A stretch of DNA of 64,000 nt, taken from positions 660,413-724,412 of the forward strand of contig JAQFVV010012512.1 in assembly GCA_028023455.1 (NCBI GenBank), in the 5' to 3' direction. A program made the translations under genes and the position numbers. The notes beneath the pieces were generated by a model. That model did not search any database and had not been told where the DNA came from. It worked only from the letters and a program-made list of their open reading frames with translations. This document shows positions 46,980 to 58,597 of the stretch, in pieces (positions within the stretch are counted from its first letter, which is position 1; each line of letters starts with the position of its first letter). This DNA comes from Epiperipatus broadwayi (lineage: Eukaryota > Onychophora > Udeonychophora > Euonychophora > Peripatidae).

Positions 46980-47600
46980 CTTATTTTTCTTCTAAAATTT
47001 AAAATTTTCCAAATCAAACTTTATATTTCGAAAAAGTAACATCAAATCTTATTTATGAATGTAAAAAATTACAATAGATGTAATTATTTACTACAAAATC
47101 AATTACGAACAACGCATAAAACCTTTAATTTTTATCTCTGTTTTTGTCATTTCGAAACGCCTACTATGCAAATTACGTTAGCGTGAACCACCACTACGAT
47201 TTTGTCCACGCTTATTTTTCTTGTAATATTTAACATTTTTGGAATCAAACTTTATATTTTCATAAAGTAATGAAAAATCTTGATAGATATTATTATTTCC
47301 TTCAAAATATGAAAGCGTACTACATTTCATTTTCAATTCTGAATTTTTCATTTAGAAATGCCTGATTACGGTTTGTAGCGTGAATTGTTTTTTATTACAG
47401 ATTATTTCTCCAAATGTATTTTTCTTGTAATATTAAAATTTTTTCAAATCAAACTTTATATTTCAATAAAGTTGTGCAAAATATTATTTATGAATATAAA
47501 AAATTACAATAAAGATATCTGTTTACTTAAAAATCAATTATGAACGTGTAGAAATTCTTGGTTTAGTTTCTGTCTTTGTCATTTAAAAACGTCTATAACC
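46980..47600. repeat. three diverged ~205-232-bp tandem units
   Basis: TTATTTTTCTT..TAA.ATT then ATCAAACTTTATATTT recurs at 46980, 47212 and 47417, each followed by AAAAATTACAAT-type and ATTTCGAAACGCC-type blocks. Old, strongly diverged tandem repeat. Confidence 0.75.
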
Positions 47601-48654
47601 CAAATTCAAGATTTGGCAAGTATCCAATCAGAGTAAGAGGCCGGTCTAACTCCCAAATAGCTTGCAAAGAAAATTGATTTTTTTAAAATATAACCTGTAT
47701 GCGCTGACATTTTTAGAACTACAATTTTAAATTTTGAATTTCCTATAAAATAAGTCTAAAATCAAGAAATTGTGACCAAAATTGACCAAGAGATGGCGAA
47801 TGCTACGTCCAAAAATCGTATTTTGAAATTTTGTGGCCATTAAATTAGTTATGGGGGGGGGGTCTCCTCGAAATAGTCACATGAAAGGTTAAAGTAAAAT
47901 ATAAAGGCATGCAATTTATATATTTCACAGTATAGAATTCATTTCATGATGAAAATTTATTTATTATTAATTATTCTACTATTGGTTTAATCATGTGATG
48001 GCAAAATAAATAATAGTTCAGGTTTCAAATTTATCAGGATTTTAAACGCAATCAAATATTAACAGAACAAATTCTCATTTAATATTATTTATTTCTAGAC
48101 ACGCCCATCAATGTCTAACAAAAGAAAAAAGATCAGTATTATTTCTTATTGCCGTGATAAAGGTTTGAAAAAGTTTTTTTAAAAAAACTCTCACATTTTG
48201 TTTTAAAATAATTCATAAATTTATTATATTATAATTTAAACTGTCAACTATTCTATATGCAGAACAATGAGATCAGTCGGTTTAAATAGCGATTACTAAT
48301 CATTTATTATTATTCGTACTTTTAAGACGAAATAGATTAAATAAGATTTTTTTAAATGGCTTTTTGTTTTTTGGTCTGCAAATAAATGTTGCACAAATCC
48401 TTTTAAATAGGCATTGTTAATTTAAAAAAAAATACTAAATAAAGATTTGCCTGAATGTTTACGATAATAGTATATTAGATTTTAACTGATAAACGCAGGC
48501 TTATTATATACCTATCTATATATATAATAATAATTCAAACAAATATATTTAACACAGTATTCAAAATTAAATAATATATTCTTTACCAGAAGTACTTTCA
48601 ATTGTTTCACTGACAATCTTTATATATATATATACCCTATATATTATATATTAG
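47601..48654. other. AT-rich spacer, no gene seen
   Basis: Contains a run of about ten G near 47853. No coding motif. Confidence 0.45.
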
Positions 48655-48800
48655 ATATTATAATATATTGGACTATTTTTATCATCTACCATTAAATGAT
48701 GAATGTGTAAAAAAAAAATTAAACTTTTTACAACTTTTCAAGTACAAACAATTTGCTATTTATAGCACACAAATAGACATCACAGGTTAGTAGTCATACA
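48655..48800 (+). repeat. dispersed repeat, relative of 31400-31500
   Basis: ATCATCTACCATTAAATGATG and the following ACTTTTCAAGTACAAACAA match the flank of the 35-bp minisatellite at 31.4 kb. The minisatellite is reduced here to a single AAATAGACATCACAGGTTAG-like piece. Confidence 0.5.
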
Positions 48801-48804
48801 ACGT

Positions 48805-48936
48805 TTCAAGTAGTAGTATTCTCCACTTTCTATAGGTTTTGCTGGCCTGACCCTGACAATATTAGCATAGGAGATGAACTTATACTTTTAGATTATTGAA
48901 TATCAAATTTTAAGGCAACTCTCTGTCAAAGACAAC
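48805..48936 (-). repeat. tRNA-derived SINE-like copy, A box deleted
   Basis: The minus strand reads CTTTGACAGA then GAGTTGCCTTAAAATTTG, later AAGTTCATCTCCTATGCTAA and TATTGTCA, matching 32030-32165. The A-box part is missing, and the B-box-like AGTTCATCTCC is kept. Confidence 0.5.
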
Positions 48937-49687
48937 AGGCAGTACAAATTTCATTTATTTATCAATGATGATTGGTTTAACTCCTCTTCATTCCTTCAAT
49001 TTTTTGTAATTTTTTAAAAAAAAATTTAAAAGGATTATTTACCATTGTCATATGAGCAGCTTCATTAATTTTTATTATTTGCACCTTTTCATCTTCATCC
49101 AATATTTTTATATTTTCTAGACATTCGACCTTCAGTAATAGATGATGGGAATATCCAACATATTATCACATATCAAATAAATGTTTTCATATGCTTTGAC
49201 CGAAATGTGCTTTAATACTAAAAGACTAATTAATGAAAGAAATTTATATAAAATATATAAATTATTCTGAGAACAATAGAGAAGAGGCAATGAGATACTT
49301 TAAAAAAAAGGAAAACAAAAGACCAAAATAGGAAGAATAATAAAGTGATGAAACATAATACTTAGGAAAAGTACATTATGTACATAGAAAATGTGTGATT
49401 TTTGTGGAAAGTAGAAATATATACAAATATCGTAAAAATAAATAAAAATTGAAAACAGATAAAGTTAAAAGGGTCTGTTGAAAAATTAATTATAAAATTA
49501 TGTAGAATCTAAAGGATTTCATGCATTCAAACAAGAATAAAATATCGGATAAAAGAAAAGAGTTTGCTTTTAAATGAAAGAAAACATTTGACTCCTTAAA
49601 TAAAAACCTTTGATTTTTTTCTGAGGCCATTAAGTGATCAAGCAGCATATATTCCTAGTTTTGACTTTATTCTGTCATTTTCGCAGC
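48937..49687. other. AT-rich spacer, no gene seen
   Basis: Nothing recognised. Confidence 0.4.
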
Positions 49688-49828
<141 letters not shown>

Positions 49829-49880
49829 GTGATTATCCATACAATGAATGCTTGCTAACATCCATCATCTAATGGTAATC

Positions 49881-50605
49881 TTGTTACATTTTCATTTACC
49901 ACTGTCAAACTTCCTCCTCTCACAAATTTGACGCGATCCATTTCAGATAAATACAATAATGATTATTACTAATCATTTTCGAAACTAGAGATTATTTCTA
50001 GCACAGATATAAACATTAAACCTCAGTTAAAGATTAATACATCTGATTTTTTTATTTTACACACACACACGGAGTTATTAACCTTTCTCTTTCCAATGCG
50101 TAATATCTTATAGATATAATAAACACTTCCATACTTCCCCATTCTTTTCAAATTCACTTAAATAAAAATATAATATAAGACAAATAACCCCCAAGATGCG
50201 TTTCCTGCTGACTCAGCACTCATCAGTTGGCCCAAGTCATTATCTCTCATATGTATCTTTATTATATGCAAAGTATTTATCTAGACTAAATTGTTACATT
50301 TTCATTTACCATTGTCAAACTTCCTCCACTCACAATATTGACGCCATCCATTTCAGATAAATACACTAATGATTATTACTAATCATTTTCGAAACTAGAG
50401 ATTATTTCTAGCACAGATATAAAATTAAACTTCAGTTAAAGATTAATCTATCTGATTATTTATTTTACACACACATGCAGTTATTAACTTTTCTCTTTAT
50501 CATGTGTAATATCTTATAGATATAATAAATACATCCATACTTCCCAAGTCTTTTAAAATTCACTTAAATAAAGATATAGTAAAAGACAAATGACCCTCAA
50601 AGTGG
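49881..50605 (-). mobile_element. 410-bp-period dimer, retrozyme-like candidate
   Basis: 49881-50198 is repeated at 50291-50605 (offset 410), for example TTGTTACATTTTCATTTACC and ATCTTATAGATATAATAAA. The 92-bp gap between them holds a hammerhead-like core on the minus strand. At the right end the second copy breaks off inside the same core region (GTGGCTGAC aligns to CTGCTGACTC). So on the minus strand this reads as truncated motif, unit, motif, unit: two monomers each headed by the motif. No ORF. Matches the layout of small ribozyme-bearing tandem retroelements, by inference. Confidence 0.5.
50192..50262 (-). ncRNA. hammerhead-ribozyme-like motif at 50.2 kb
   Basis: On the minus strand GGGCCAA is followed by CTGATGA (50226-50220), hairpin TGCTG-AGT-CAGCA, GAAA (50204-50201), CGCATC and TTGGGGGTTATTT. 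Both conserved boxes are intact. Helix II has five pairs, and the outer stem can pair CCAA/TTGG and ATAA/TTAT. A G faces G at the conserved closing pair, and helix III is not obvious. Upstream text (AGATAATGAC..GGGCCAA) is homologous to the 14-kb and 28-kb motifs, so the families are related. Confidence 0.48.
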
Positions 50606-50669
50606 TGGCTGACAAATAAAAATATAAAATGTGAAGAATTTTCAGACTATGGACCCAAGCTGAAATTTC

Positions 50670-51062
50670 TTGATGTCCATTTCTTTGGATATCTGCAATA
50701 GCAAATCAATTTCAAGAGAAGAAAGAATGCATAAACTGAAAGAAAGAATTGTTGAACTTTATGAAGTTAGAAGAAAAAAAGAAAAAAAAAAACAACTGAT
50801 CAATAAATTAAAGAAGGAAAGTGTAAACGAAGTGGGAATTGATATAACTAAAATATTGAAACACCATATTTTAGAAAACAATGTTATATCATACAGAGTG
50901 GCAGGATTAATTATTCAAAGTATAAAATGTGATCATTCGGGTTTTTCCCCAAGAAGTTCTCATTGTGATGAAAAATTAGTGGATTGTTTGATTGATGAAC
51001 AAAATGTTTTCGATTTGATGACCATATGGTGTATTTTAATGTTGAAATTGATACAGAAATGA
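50670..51062 (+). CDS. unknown Lys/Glu-rich ORF, 130 aa
   Basis: The longest open frame here that is neither low-complexity nor clearly retroelement-derived. The N-terminal third is charged and helix-like (ERMHKLKERIVELYEVRRKK, then EKKKQ). The rest has IDITKILKHHILENNV and a region with two Cys-His pairs (IKCDHSGF, SSHCDEKL). No start context or splice evidence. It could be a retroelement N-terminus or chance. No function is proposed. Confidence 0.25.
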   Translation: MMSISLDICNSKSISREERMHKLKERIVELYEVRRKKEKKKQLINKLKKESVNEVGIDITKILKHHILENNVISYRVAGLIIQSIKCDHSGFSPRSSHCDEKLVDCLIDEQNVFDLMTIWCILMLKLIQK

Positions 51063-51980
51063 AAGATAAAGAAGTTAGTTATGGTGATGGAAATGAGAGA
51101 GGTAATAATTTTGTAGATTTTGCAGATTTAAATAAATCTGTATACAATAAATTATATTAGAAGGGGGGGGGTGCTAAATGAAAATAAACATAAAAACACA
51201 TAAATGAAAATATAACATAATTGGATTATATTTTGTATAATATTTTTAATGGATTCAACCCAAGAAGTAGTAATTGATTAGTAAGTTGTAAGATACCGAG
51301 TTGATGCAAAAATTAAAAAAAAATCTATTGAAAAAACGATATAAATTGTTGGTATTCATTTTCAGAAACATTCCAAGGAATTAAAATTAAAATTTGCAAG
51401 TCATTTAAAATGGTAACATATTTTGAAGATGTTTCATATTTTATTAAGAACTGCAGCAAAGATGGTTGTTAAGAATGTAACAAGTAACCAGTAAATTTTC
51501 CACTGACACATGACAATATATGAAAGAATGAAGGGGTAAGAAAATTTTAAAGCCGATCCCTTAAGAAGAATTGATCTTTGTTTTTGCGAAGTGATGAATA
51601 TATATATATATGATAACACATTTGTGAATGGGTAAGGACATCGACTGAAGAGAATACAAGTTTCAAAATTGCAAAATAATATTTCTGTTATTGAATTAAA
51701 GTATCCTTCTACAACAAAAAAAAAACATTGGAATTATTATAAACAAGAGAAATATTATGATGAAATGTGAGAAACAGTTTACTTAAAGAATTACATTTAA
51801 ATAAAGAGCAAGTTTATAAAGCATCTCTGTGAATTATCACGTTGGAATTGCCCACGAAATATTATATTAAGAAGTGAGACACGTAATGAAATCCACAAGA
51901 AGGTAACGGTAAATAATAAAATTATAATTGATATCTTAAAAATAGCAGATGGAAAAAAAAATGTTAGCCTTAGATATATA
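51063..51980. other. AT-rich spacer with scattered coding-like pieces
   Basis: Contains a G9 run near 51164. Frame-broken stretches near 51780-51960 (HLCELSRWNCPRNIILRS) could be the upstream part of the next LINE fragment, but this is weak. Confidence 0.3.
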
Positions 51981-52490
51981 TCAACTACTTAAATAATGCA
52001 GATGCACTACAAGATTGGGAAAATACAACAATAATATTTATATTTAAGAAAAATCATAACATATAAAATTCCAGAACTAATACTATATTTTCTATTCCGT
52101 TCAGAATGTTTAAAAGATAATTACAACTGTAGATAGAGAAGTTTGGATTTTTATTGACCTAAATAACAAGGGTGACTTAAAAAAAGATTTTAGTACAAAG
52201 ACATTGAATAAAATTACAGAAAGGAAAACACAATTTTAATTGCCATTATATTTTGGATTTGTAGATTATAAGTATGAAAACGTATTTGATTCTTATAAGT
52301 AATTTTACAGTGATTAAAGTATTGGTTCGTAAATAAACAGAACCGGGATATTACCATATTCTGAAGAATATTAATCAAAATGGTGCATTAACGATTAGAT
52401 TATATTGTTATATTTAAAACAACATTGAGAAAAAATGTATTCAACATGATTGTATTAGTCCAAATTTTTTAGGCAATTGACACTTATCTA
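51981..52490 (+). pseudogene. decayed RTE-like LINE RT fragment
   Basis: Frame-broken but in the right order. ALQDWENTTIIFIFKKNHNI resembles the W....I.pI.KKGd block. FGFVDYKYENVFDSYK (near 52250) resembles F.DY.KAFD of RTE-type palms. An HDCISPNF stretch near 52450 could be the remains of rQGd.iSP.lF. No frame is long enough to be an ORF. Assignment rests on three blocks with plausible spacing. Confidence 0.4.
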
Positions 52491-52551
52491 TTGGAGCTGC
52501 TATGCCTTTTTACAATCGTATCAGTCCTCCTATAAGAATCTTACGAATGCA

Positions 52552-53344
52552 TCAAATAATTTGTTTTATAACACACTTCTTTTTCCCCTTTTTTTTTTTT
52601 ACATTATACTTCACACTTTTATTTATAATACTATTAATTTTCGATTGTAAGTCAATCTTTAAGACATTTTTTATATTTGCTGCCTCCACACATACTATAG
52701 TTTCCTGTTGAACATCTGTATTTACAAACGGAATATATTTATCCCCTTTATTTAAAATTTTTGACTGTTCAATATCAAAATTACTATTTGACAAATTTAT
52801 AAAATTATAATCTTCTTCTTCATTCCAATTATTTACTTTATTAACATTATCTTTTTCTTCATTCGACTTTGTTTCATTATAACACAATCATTTCCATTTA
52901 TTACCATATTTTTTTCGAAAGTTTATTCTTTAGATTATTATGAAACAATAAAGCATTCTTTATATATACACACATACCTTCCGATAGATTCTTCTTTAAT
53001 ATACACTTTATTCTATTATATTTCTTAATACAATAATTTATTTATCCATATTTTTCCTTCAAAAACCAATTTAAAACTATTATTCGAAGTTTATTGCACA
53101 ATCCTTGGTTCTTATTGATGCTTACGTTACCAATTTTAAACTTACACGACCTAGGCATTAGTGTATTATTCTTATATCGATTCAAAAATGATAATTGATA
53201 TTTCAATTCCTCAATTCTTCTCTGAACATTCCATATTGCTTTGAATCTATTAAAATCAACCTCTTTCAATTTTAAATGTAAATATGTCCATATATTACTT
53301 AAATCATAATCCCACATATTGAAATCTTGTATAATAACGTTCAA
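52552..53344 (-). pseudogene. Penelope-like N-terminal fragment, inverted copy
   Basis: Open frames 53344-53042 and 52887-52552 on the minus strand. The first has KAIWNVQRRIEELKYQLSFL and GNVSINKNQGLCNKLR. The second ends DLQSKINSIINKSVKYNVKK and CVIKQII. The same ending occurs on the plus strand at 53460-53575 (DLQSKIISVINKSMKYN). So the two lie head to head as an inverted pair about 115 bp apart. Truncated at 52552 before the RT palm. Confidence 0.6.
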
Positions 53345-53459
53345 AAACTTTACAACGCCAATATATAAAAACTAAATCACTAGAATGGTCATATATCCAA
53401 TATAATTTATTTGTTCATAATGTTGTCACAAATACATAAAAAATAATCAATCAAATATA

Positions 53460-54955
53460 AAAAATGACTTAAAGATTGACTTACAATCAAAAATTATTAG
53501 TGTTATAAATAAAAGTATGAAGTATAATGGAAAACAATGGAAGGAGAAGTGTGTTATAAAACAAATTATTGATAAAATAAGAACTGAAAAATTAATAATT
53601 ACAAGTGAGGACAAAGGTTCAAAATTTGTGATTTTAAATGAATCTGACTATGAAAGGAAAATATATGAGGATATGGATAAACAAGGGTATAAAAAAATTA
53701 AGCAAGGATCCTAGTAAAGGAATTATAACAAGATATAAAGTATTATTAAATTATATTAAAATGAAAGAGTTAATTAGTGACAAGGAATATAAGAATTTAC
53801 ATTTATCACGATTTGAACATCCATGTATGTTTGGAAAAGTAAAGGCTCATAAAGAAAGTATGACAGTAAGGGTAATTTTGGATTTTGGTAATTTTATACT
53901 TAAAGATTTATGTGAAATAGTATATAGGAAAATTGTAGAAGTAAATAGGATTTGGAAAATATTATATTAGGAATTCTGAAGAAATTGTTAATAAGTTAAA
54001 TAATATAAGTTAAATAGAAATGGAATGATAGCATCATCTGATATTGAGAGGATGTATCAAAATGTGCCTAGAAAGGATAGTAATGATATTGTTATAGAAA
54101 AATTAAAAATAAGTAATGTTTTATTAGAAGAATGGATGAATGCTATTTATGAAGCATAATTAATAATAGATGAGGGGTTATAATTTAAATATAAAGAAAA
54201 GTTTTGGAGTATAGGCAAATGATGGGTAATGGGATGTTCAGTTAGTGGAATTTCATCATCAGTGGTAGTAAATAGTATTGAGGAGAGTATAATTGATAGA
54301 GTTATAAGTAATAATGAGATTAAAAAATATTTTCAATATCTGAATGATATTATTATTGTAGGAAATAGTTGAAGTATTAGTAAAGTTTTTAATGAGTTGA
54401 ATGAGAATAAGTATAATATTAGATTTACAATGGAAAAGCAGGAAAATAGATTAAAATATTTAGACATTTTTTAAGAAGAGAAATAATGAATGAGACAGTT
54501 GTTGAACTGTATATTAATGAGGAAAAGACCAGAAGGTTGATTGATCCAACTTCTTATCAGCCATGGTGTCAGAAAATGGGTGTTTCAATGGGATTTAAAT
54601 TAAAGAATGATAGGTTAACATTAGATAAAACAGAGGCATATAACAGAAATTAAAGATGAAAAGTAATTATGTAAAAATAGGTTACAAATAATAAGGAAAT
54701 CAGACGGATTTTTGATAATAAGGTAGATAAGGTAAATGTGGATAACAGGAAAATATATAGGGATAGTAAATGGATGTCTATTCCATATTCAGAAAAGGTG
54801 TATAAAAGATTAATGAAAGAAAATATGCCAAATAATGTAAAAATAGCTTGGAAGAATAATAAGTCTTTTGGTAAATAATTAAATAATGCAAAAAAGTTAA
54901 ATGATGTTAGTAGTATGGGGGTGCTGGTGTATAAAATTAGCTGTGGAAAATTGCA
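53460..54955 (+). pseudogene. Penelope-like element, RT part
   Basis: The order is as follows. KLIITSEDKGSKFVILN (53593) matches the it.sDKG..fVi block that opens the PLE RT. HPCMFGKVKAHKESMTVRVI (53815) matches the f.G.pK.HK...RpI block. ASSDIERMYQNVPRKD (54032) is motif A. WVMGCSVSGISSSVVVNSIE (54219) is motif B. FQYLNDIIIV (about 54330) is the catalytic box, YLND for YVDD. IRFTMEKQENRLKYLDIF (54420) comes next, then the start of the GIY-YIG domain, GVLVYKISCG (54918). Stops and frameshifts are frequent. Confidence 0.75.
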
Positions 54956-55215
54956 ATTATATATATATATATATATATATGATAAACAAAAATGCAAGTT
55001 AAAAAACTTGCTAATGCTTGTATTTATGTCCACAGATGGCGTTCTACCAAAAATACCGATCAAGCGTATGTTTTGTTTACATAAACGTCAGAAATCATGA
55101 TCTGAAAGTGGAATTATAGTTAGAGATAGTGACTGCTACTCTGACGTTTATGTAAACAAAACATACGCTTGATCGGTGTTTTTGGTAGAACGCCATCTGT
55201 GGATATATATATATA
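54955..55215. mobile_element. palindromic insertion splitting the GIY-YIG domain
   Basis: A TA tract, then a 64-bp arm (55029-55092, TCCACAGATGGCGTTCTACC and on), a 47-bp loop, and the inverse arm (55140-55203) with one or two differences, then another TA tract. It interrupts the PLE exactly between the VYKISCG and RG.EYDQAI parts of the GIY-YIG domain. The TA flanks hide any TSD. No ORF. Confidence 0.8.
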
Positions 55216-55500
55216 TGACAGACAGTAAGAACAGCAAGGGAGAGAGGTAAGGAATATGATCAAGCAATTAATTGAAAAGATATTAAGTCAGGGCCATATA
55301 TGCATTATTTGGATACAGGGCATAAAATGAAATGTATGGAAAATATAAGAGTTATAAAGTATGTGAAGAATTACCATAAGAGAATATATTATGGAACATT
55401 ATATATTCAAGAAAACTTGGACAAATGTGTAAATATTGTAAAAGGTCCAACTAAATTAGGTGGGAAATGGGCTTTATTTAACAAATGGAAAGTGTAGGAA
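55216..55500 (+). pseudogene. Penelope-like GIY-YIG domain, second half
   Basis: KGERGKEYDQAINEKIL then the frame 55300-55497 with MHYLDTGHKMKCMENIRVIK, NYHKRIYYGTLYIQENLDKC and a final KWALFNKWKV. These match the H...tGH, the R...E...I block and the final W of PLE GIY-YIG endonucleases. The E of the active site is in the expected block but changed (YGTLYI). Confidence 0.65.
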
Positions 55501-55690
55501 ATGATTGTAAATAGTAAATGCAAAAAAAAATTAAGATATGTAAAATATGTATTTAATTATTATTTGAGGGGAAATATTGTAAATTTTATTTTTATTTTTT
55601 AGATGTATAATATGTTAAATTTATTTATTTATTTATTTATAATGTATGACTACATGATTAAAAAAATGAAGTGTAATGTAAATAGTGTCC
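55501..55690. other. AT-rich junction between PLE and LINE
   Basis: Contains a short TTTA repeat near 55620. Nothing else. Confidence 0.4.
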
Positions 55691-55700
55691 AGTAGATGGA

Positions 55701-56231
55701 GTGAATATAGTTAATTGGTTATGTGCAGGGGATATGAATGGGCATATTGAAGAAATTGATGATGTAGATAATAAGAATGGTCAGGTTTTGAAGGAATTTT
55801 GTCAAAGAGTAAATTTGAGCATTGGGAATTTATCAAATGTATATGATGGACAATACACATGGTGTAGGAATAATGTATTTCACACAATAGATTATGTATT
55901 GGTAGAGAAAGAGGGAATGAATAAAATACAAAAAATTAATGTGTTTGATAATGAAGAGAGAGTGTGTAATAGTGATCATACTTTTATTGTAATAGAAATG
56001 GTTAGTAATGTGATTGAGGATAGAAATAAAGGTAGAAATAATAGTGGAAGATGTGGATGGAGAGTGAATGATAAGAATAAGTTGGAAGAGTATAAAATAA
56101 AAGTTGAAGAAACCATGGAGCAGTTGGTTGGGGATGCGTATAAGGACTGGTTTGGTGAAGTAGAAAAAGTGGCAAATAGGGTTTTAGTCGAGAATATAAA
56201 AAAGAATAAAAGTAATAAAAATGAGAGTTAG
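55701..56231 (+). pseudogene. LINE AP endonuclease, C-terminal part
   Basis: A 176-codon frame with AP-endonuclease landmarks: GDMNGH (residues 10-15, the GDFN box), YTW (52-54), IDYVL (63-67) and SDH (91-93, catalytic). FDNEERVCNSDH is the usual lead-in to the last box. The first half of the domain, with the catalytic E, lies beyond the 5' truncation. The enzyme would nick the target DNA to prime reverse transcription. The frame overlaps the RT frame by 11 bases, reflecting an indel in an A-rich run rather than a real gene boundary. Confidence 0.88.
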
Positions 56232-57656
56232 TAAAAGTGTAAAAGAGAGGAAAAAAGCATGCAGAGAATATAAGTGTGCTATTAAGAATAAAGAAAGTGA
56301 AAATGATATGAATGTTAAATGGGGAAAGTACATGGAAAAGAAGAAGCTAGCTAAAATGGATAATTATAGAGAGAGGATGAAGTTAAATAATAAATTGTTG
56401 GAGGATATTAATAAAAGTGGAAAAGATGGGAGTAAAAAATTTTGGAATTACATTAAAAGGAGAAATGTAGGGGAAAGAGAGATAGTATTAATAGATGATG
56501 AGGGAATAGAATGTAGCTGTAGAGGCGAGCTAGAGAAAATCTTAAATAGATATGTAATGGATACAGAAAAGATGTTAGATGTGAAGGAATCAGTGATAGA
56601 AAACATGAAAGCAGTTAGTAGTGGGAATATTAGGTTCACAAAAAATGAATTGAATGAGGCAGGAAAGAGATTGAAAAGCAGAAAGGTGAGAGGTTTAGAT
56701 GGATGGGCAGCAGAGATGGTAATGAATTTAGGGCATAGAGCAAAAGCAAAGTTATTATCATGTTTTAATAAGATGGTGCAGAAGACAGTTTTTCCGAGTA
56801 GTTGGAGTAATACAAGAATAAGATTATTATTTAAAGGAAAGGGTAAGGATCATAGAAAGTTAAATAATTATAGACCGATAGCGGTAACATCAATTTTATA
56901 TAAAGTTTTCGCATATATGGTAGCTGGAAGAGTTGTAAAATGGATGGAAAAAAATAATGTAGTGGGGGAAATGCAAGGAGGCTTTAGGTCAGATAGGTGT
57001 ATAGGAGATAGTTTGTTTGTAGTTACACAACTTATGGAGATGAGTAGGAATTTAGGCAGATCGTTATATATGAGTTTTATAGATATAGAGAAAGCATATG
57101 ATAGAGTAAATAGAAATAGATTATGGGTAAGATTAGCCAATTTGGGAATGGATGAAGCTTTAGTAAATATTATTAAGAAATTATATGAAAATAATTATTA
57201 TACTTATCAATTAGGGGATATAGAATCAGTTAAAGTTAAAAATGGAGTGGGATTAAGGCAAGGATGCCCTATGTCACCGATTTTGTTTTTGTTGTTTTTG
57301 AGTGAAATGGAAAAAGCAATAGAAAGACTAGGAAGAGGGGTAGAGATACCATTAATAGGTGGCAAAGGAGTATATACTTTGTCGGGTCTTTTTTTGCAGA
57401 TGATATCTTTTTATGTGCAGAAAGAAGAGAAGATATGGATATTATGTTGAGGACATGTGCAAGGGTGGGTAAAGAGATGGGGATTAAATTTAGTGAAGAA
57501 AAATCAAATATAATGATGGTTAATACTGGGGAAAGAGAGGATGTAGTTTTTTTATTGGGGGATATAAAGTTAAGTGTGGTGGATAGATATAGGTATTTGG
57601 GAATCATCTTATGTAATCAGGAAAATTGCTTGGTTGAATGGGAGAAAAATTGGTAA
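56221..57656 (+). pseudogene. LINE reverse transcriptase
   Basis: The 409-codon frame has a basic linker (KERKKACREYKCAIKN), then RT blocks: NNYRPIAV (215-222), GGFR (253-256), FIDIEKAYD (286-294, catalytic Asp) and GLRQGCPMSP (344-353). A one-base change in a T-run at about 57390 shifts frame just before the FADD box, whose codons are at 57393-57404 in the next frame (57435-57656 continues it, with NIMMVNTGE and YRYLGI). All catalytic residues are present, so only indels stop this copy. It would copy LINE RNA at the nicked chromosome. Confidence 0.93.
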
Positions 57657-58597
57657 ATGAAGCAAAGAAAAGAAAAGGTTTGGTAAAGAAACTAACAGTA
57701 TTTTCATATAATAAATATGATGTAGCTAGAATTGTATGGAAGGGAGTTGCAGTAGCAGGGTTAACATATGGTAATGATGCATTATGTGTTAGTAAAAGGA
57801 ATTTAGATTATTTAGAGAAAGTACAAAGGGAAGTAGGAAGACATGCATTAGATGCAGAGATGTGGACAGCAAAGGAGGCAATTCAAGGAGAAATGGGATG
57901 GTCAAGTTTTTATATGAGATATGCAAAAAGTAAAATGAAAATGTTCAGTAGGTTGCAGTTTATGGATTGTAAAAGAATAGCCAAAATAGTGTTTAATTGG
58001 GTTATGAGTAAAGGGCAGGTAACAAGATGGGTGAGAAAGGTAATGCGGTATGCAAAAGATTTGGATAAAGAATTTATATCGGTATGCTTGTATAAAAGGT
58101 GGGATGATTGTGTTAGGAGGATTGTTGACTGTTATAGTGATAAGGAATGGGATAAAAGAATAGAAGCATTAATAAAAAATAGGGAGTTGGAGAGATGGAG
58201 AAGTAGTATGGAGGGTAAGAAGAGTTTAAATATATATAGAAGTAAATGGAATATTGGAAGCGACTTAATTTATGATAATAGTAAGGAAAATAGTTTACTG
58301 TTTAAGGCTCGAACGGGATCTTTAGCAACAAGAGAATATACATGTAAATGGAAAACTATGGGTGATTTAGCGTGCAAATTGTGTAAGGAAGGTATAGAAA
58401 ATATTAGGCATCTGTTGATTGAATGTAAATGCTTGAAAGCAGAAAGGGTACAGATAATGAAGTTATGGGAGAATAGGTATGAACAAAGTGACAATACAGA
58501 AAGTGAGTTAGTAGTTTTTATGCTGGGTTTGCGAAAAGATAAGGGGGATTTAGATTTAAAGGCCATAGAGTTGACGAAGATTATGTTGTGTAAATAG
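57638..58597 (+). pseudogene. LINE C-terminal domain with zinc knuckle
   Basis: A 319-codon frame following another one-base shift near 57650. It has the conserved post-RT helix region (LTYGNDALCVSKRNLDYLEK, then VQREVGRHALDA) and near the end KARTGSL followed by CKLCKEGIENIRHLLIEC, a C-x2-C-x8-H-x4-C nucleic-acid-binding knuckle. The start codon shown is only the first ATG after the shift. In an active element this would be part of the RT protein. Confidence 0.88.
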
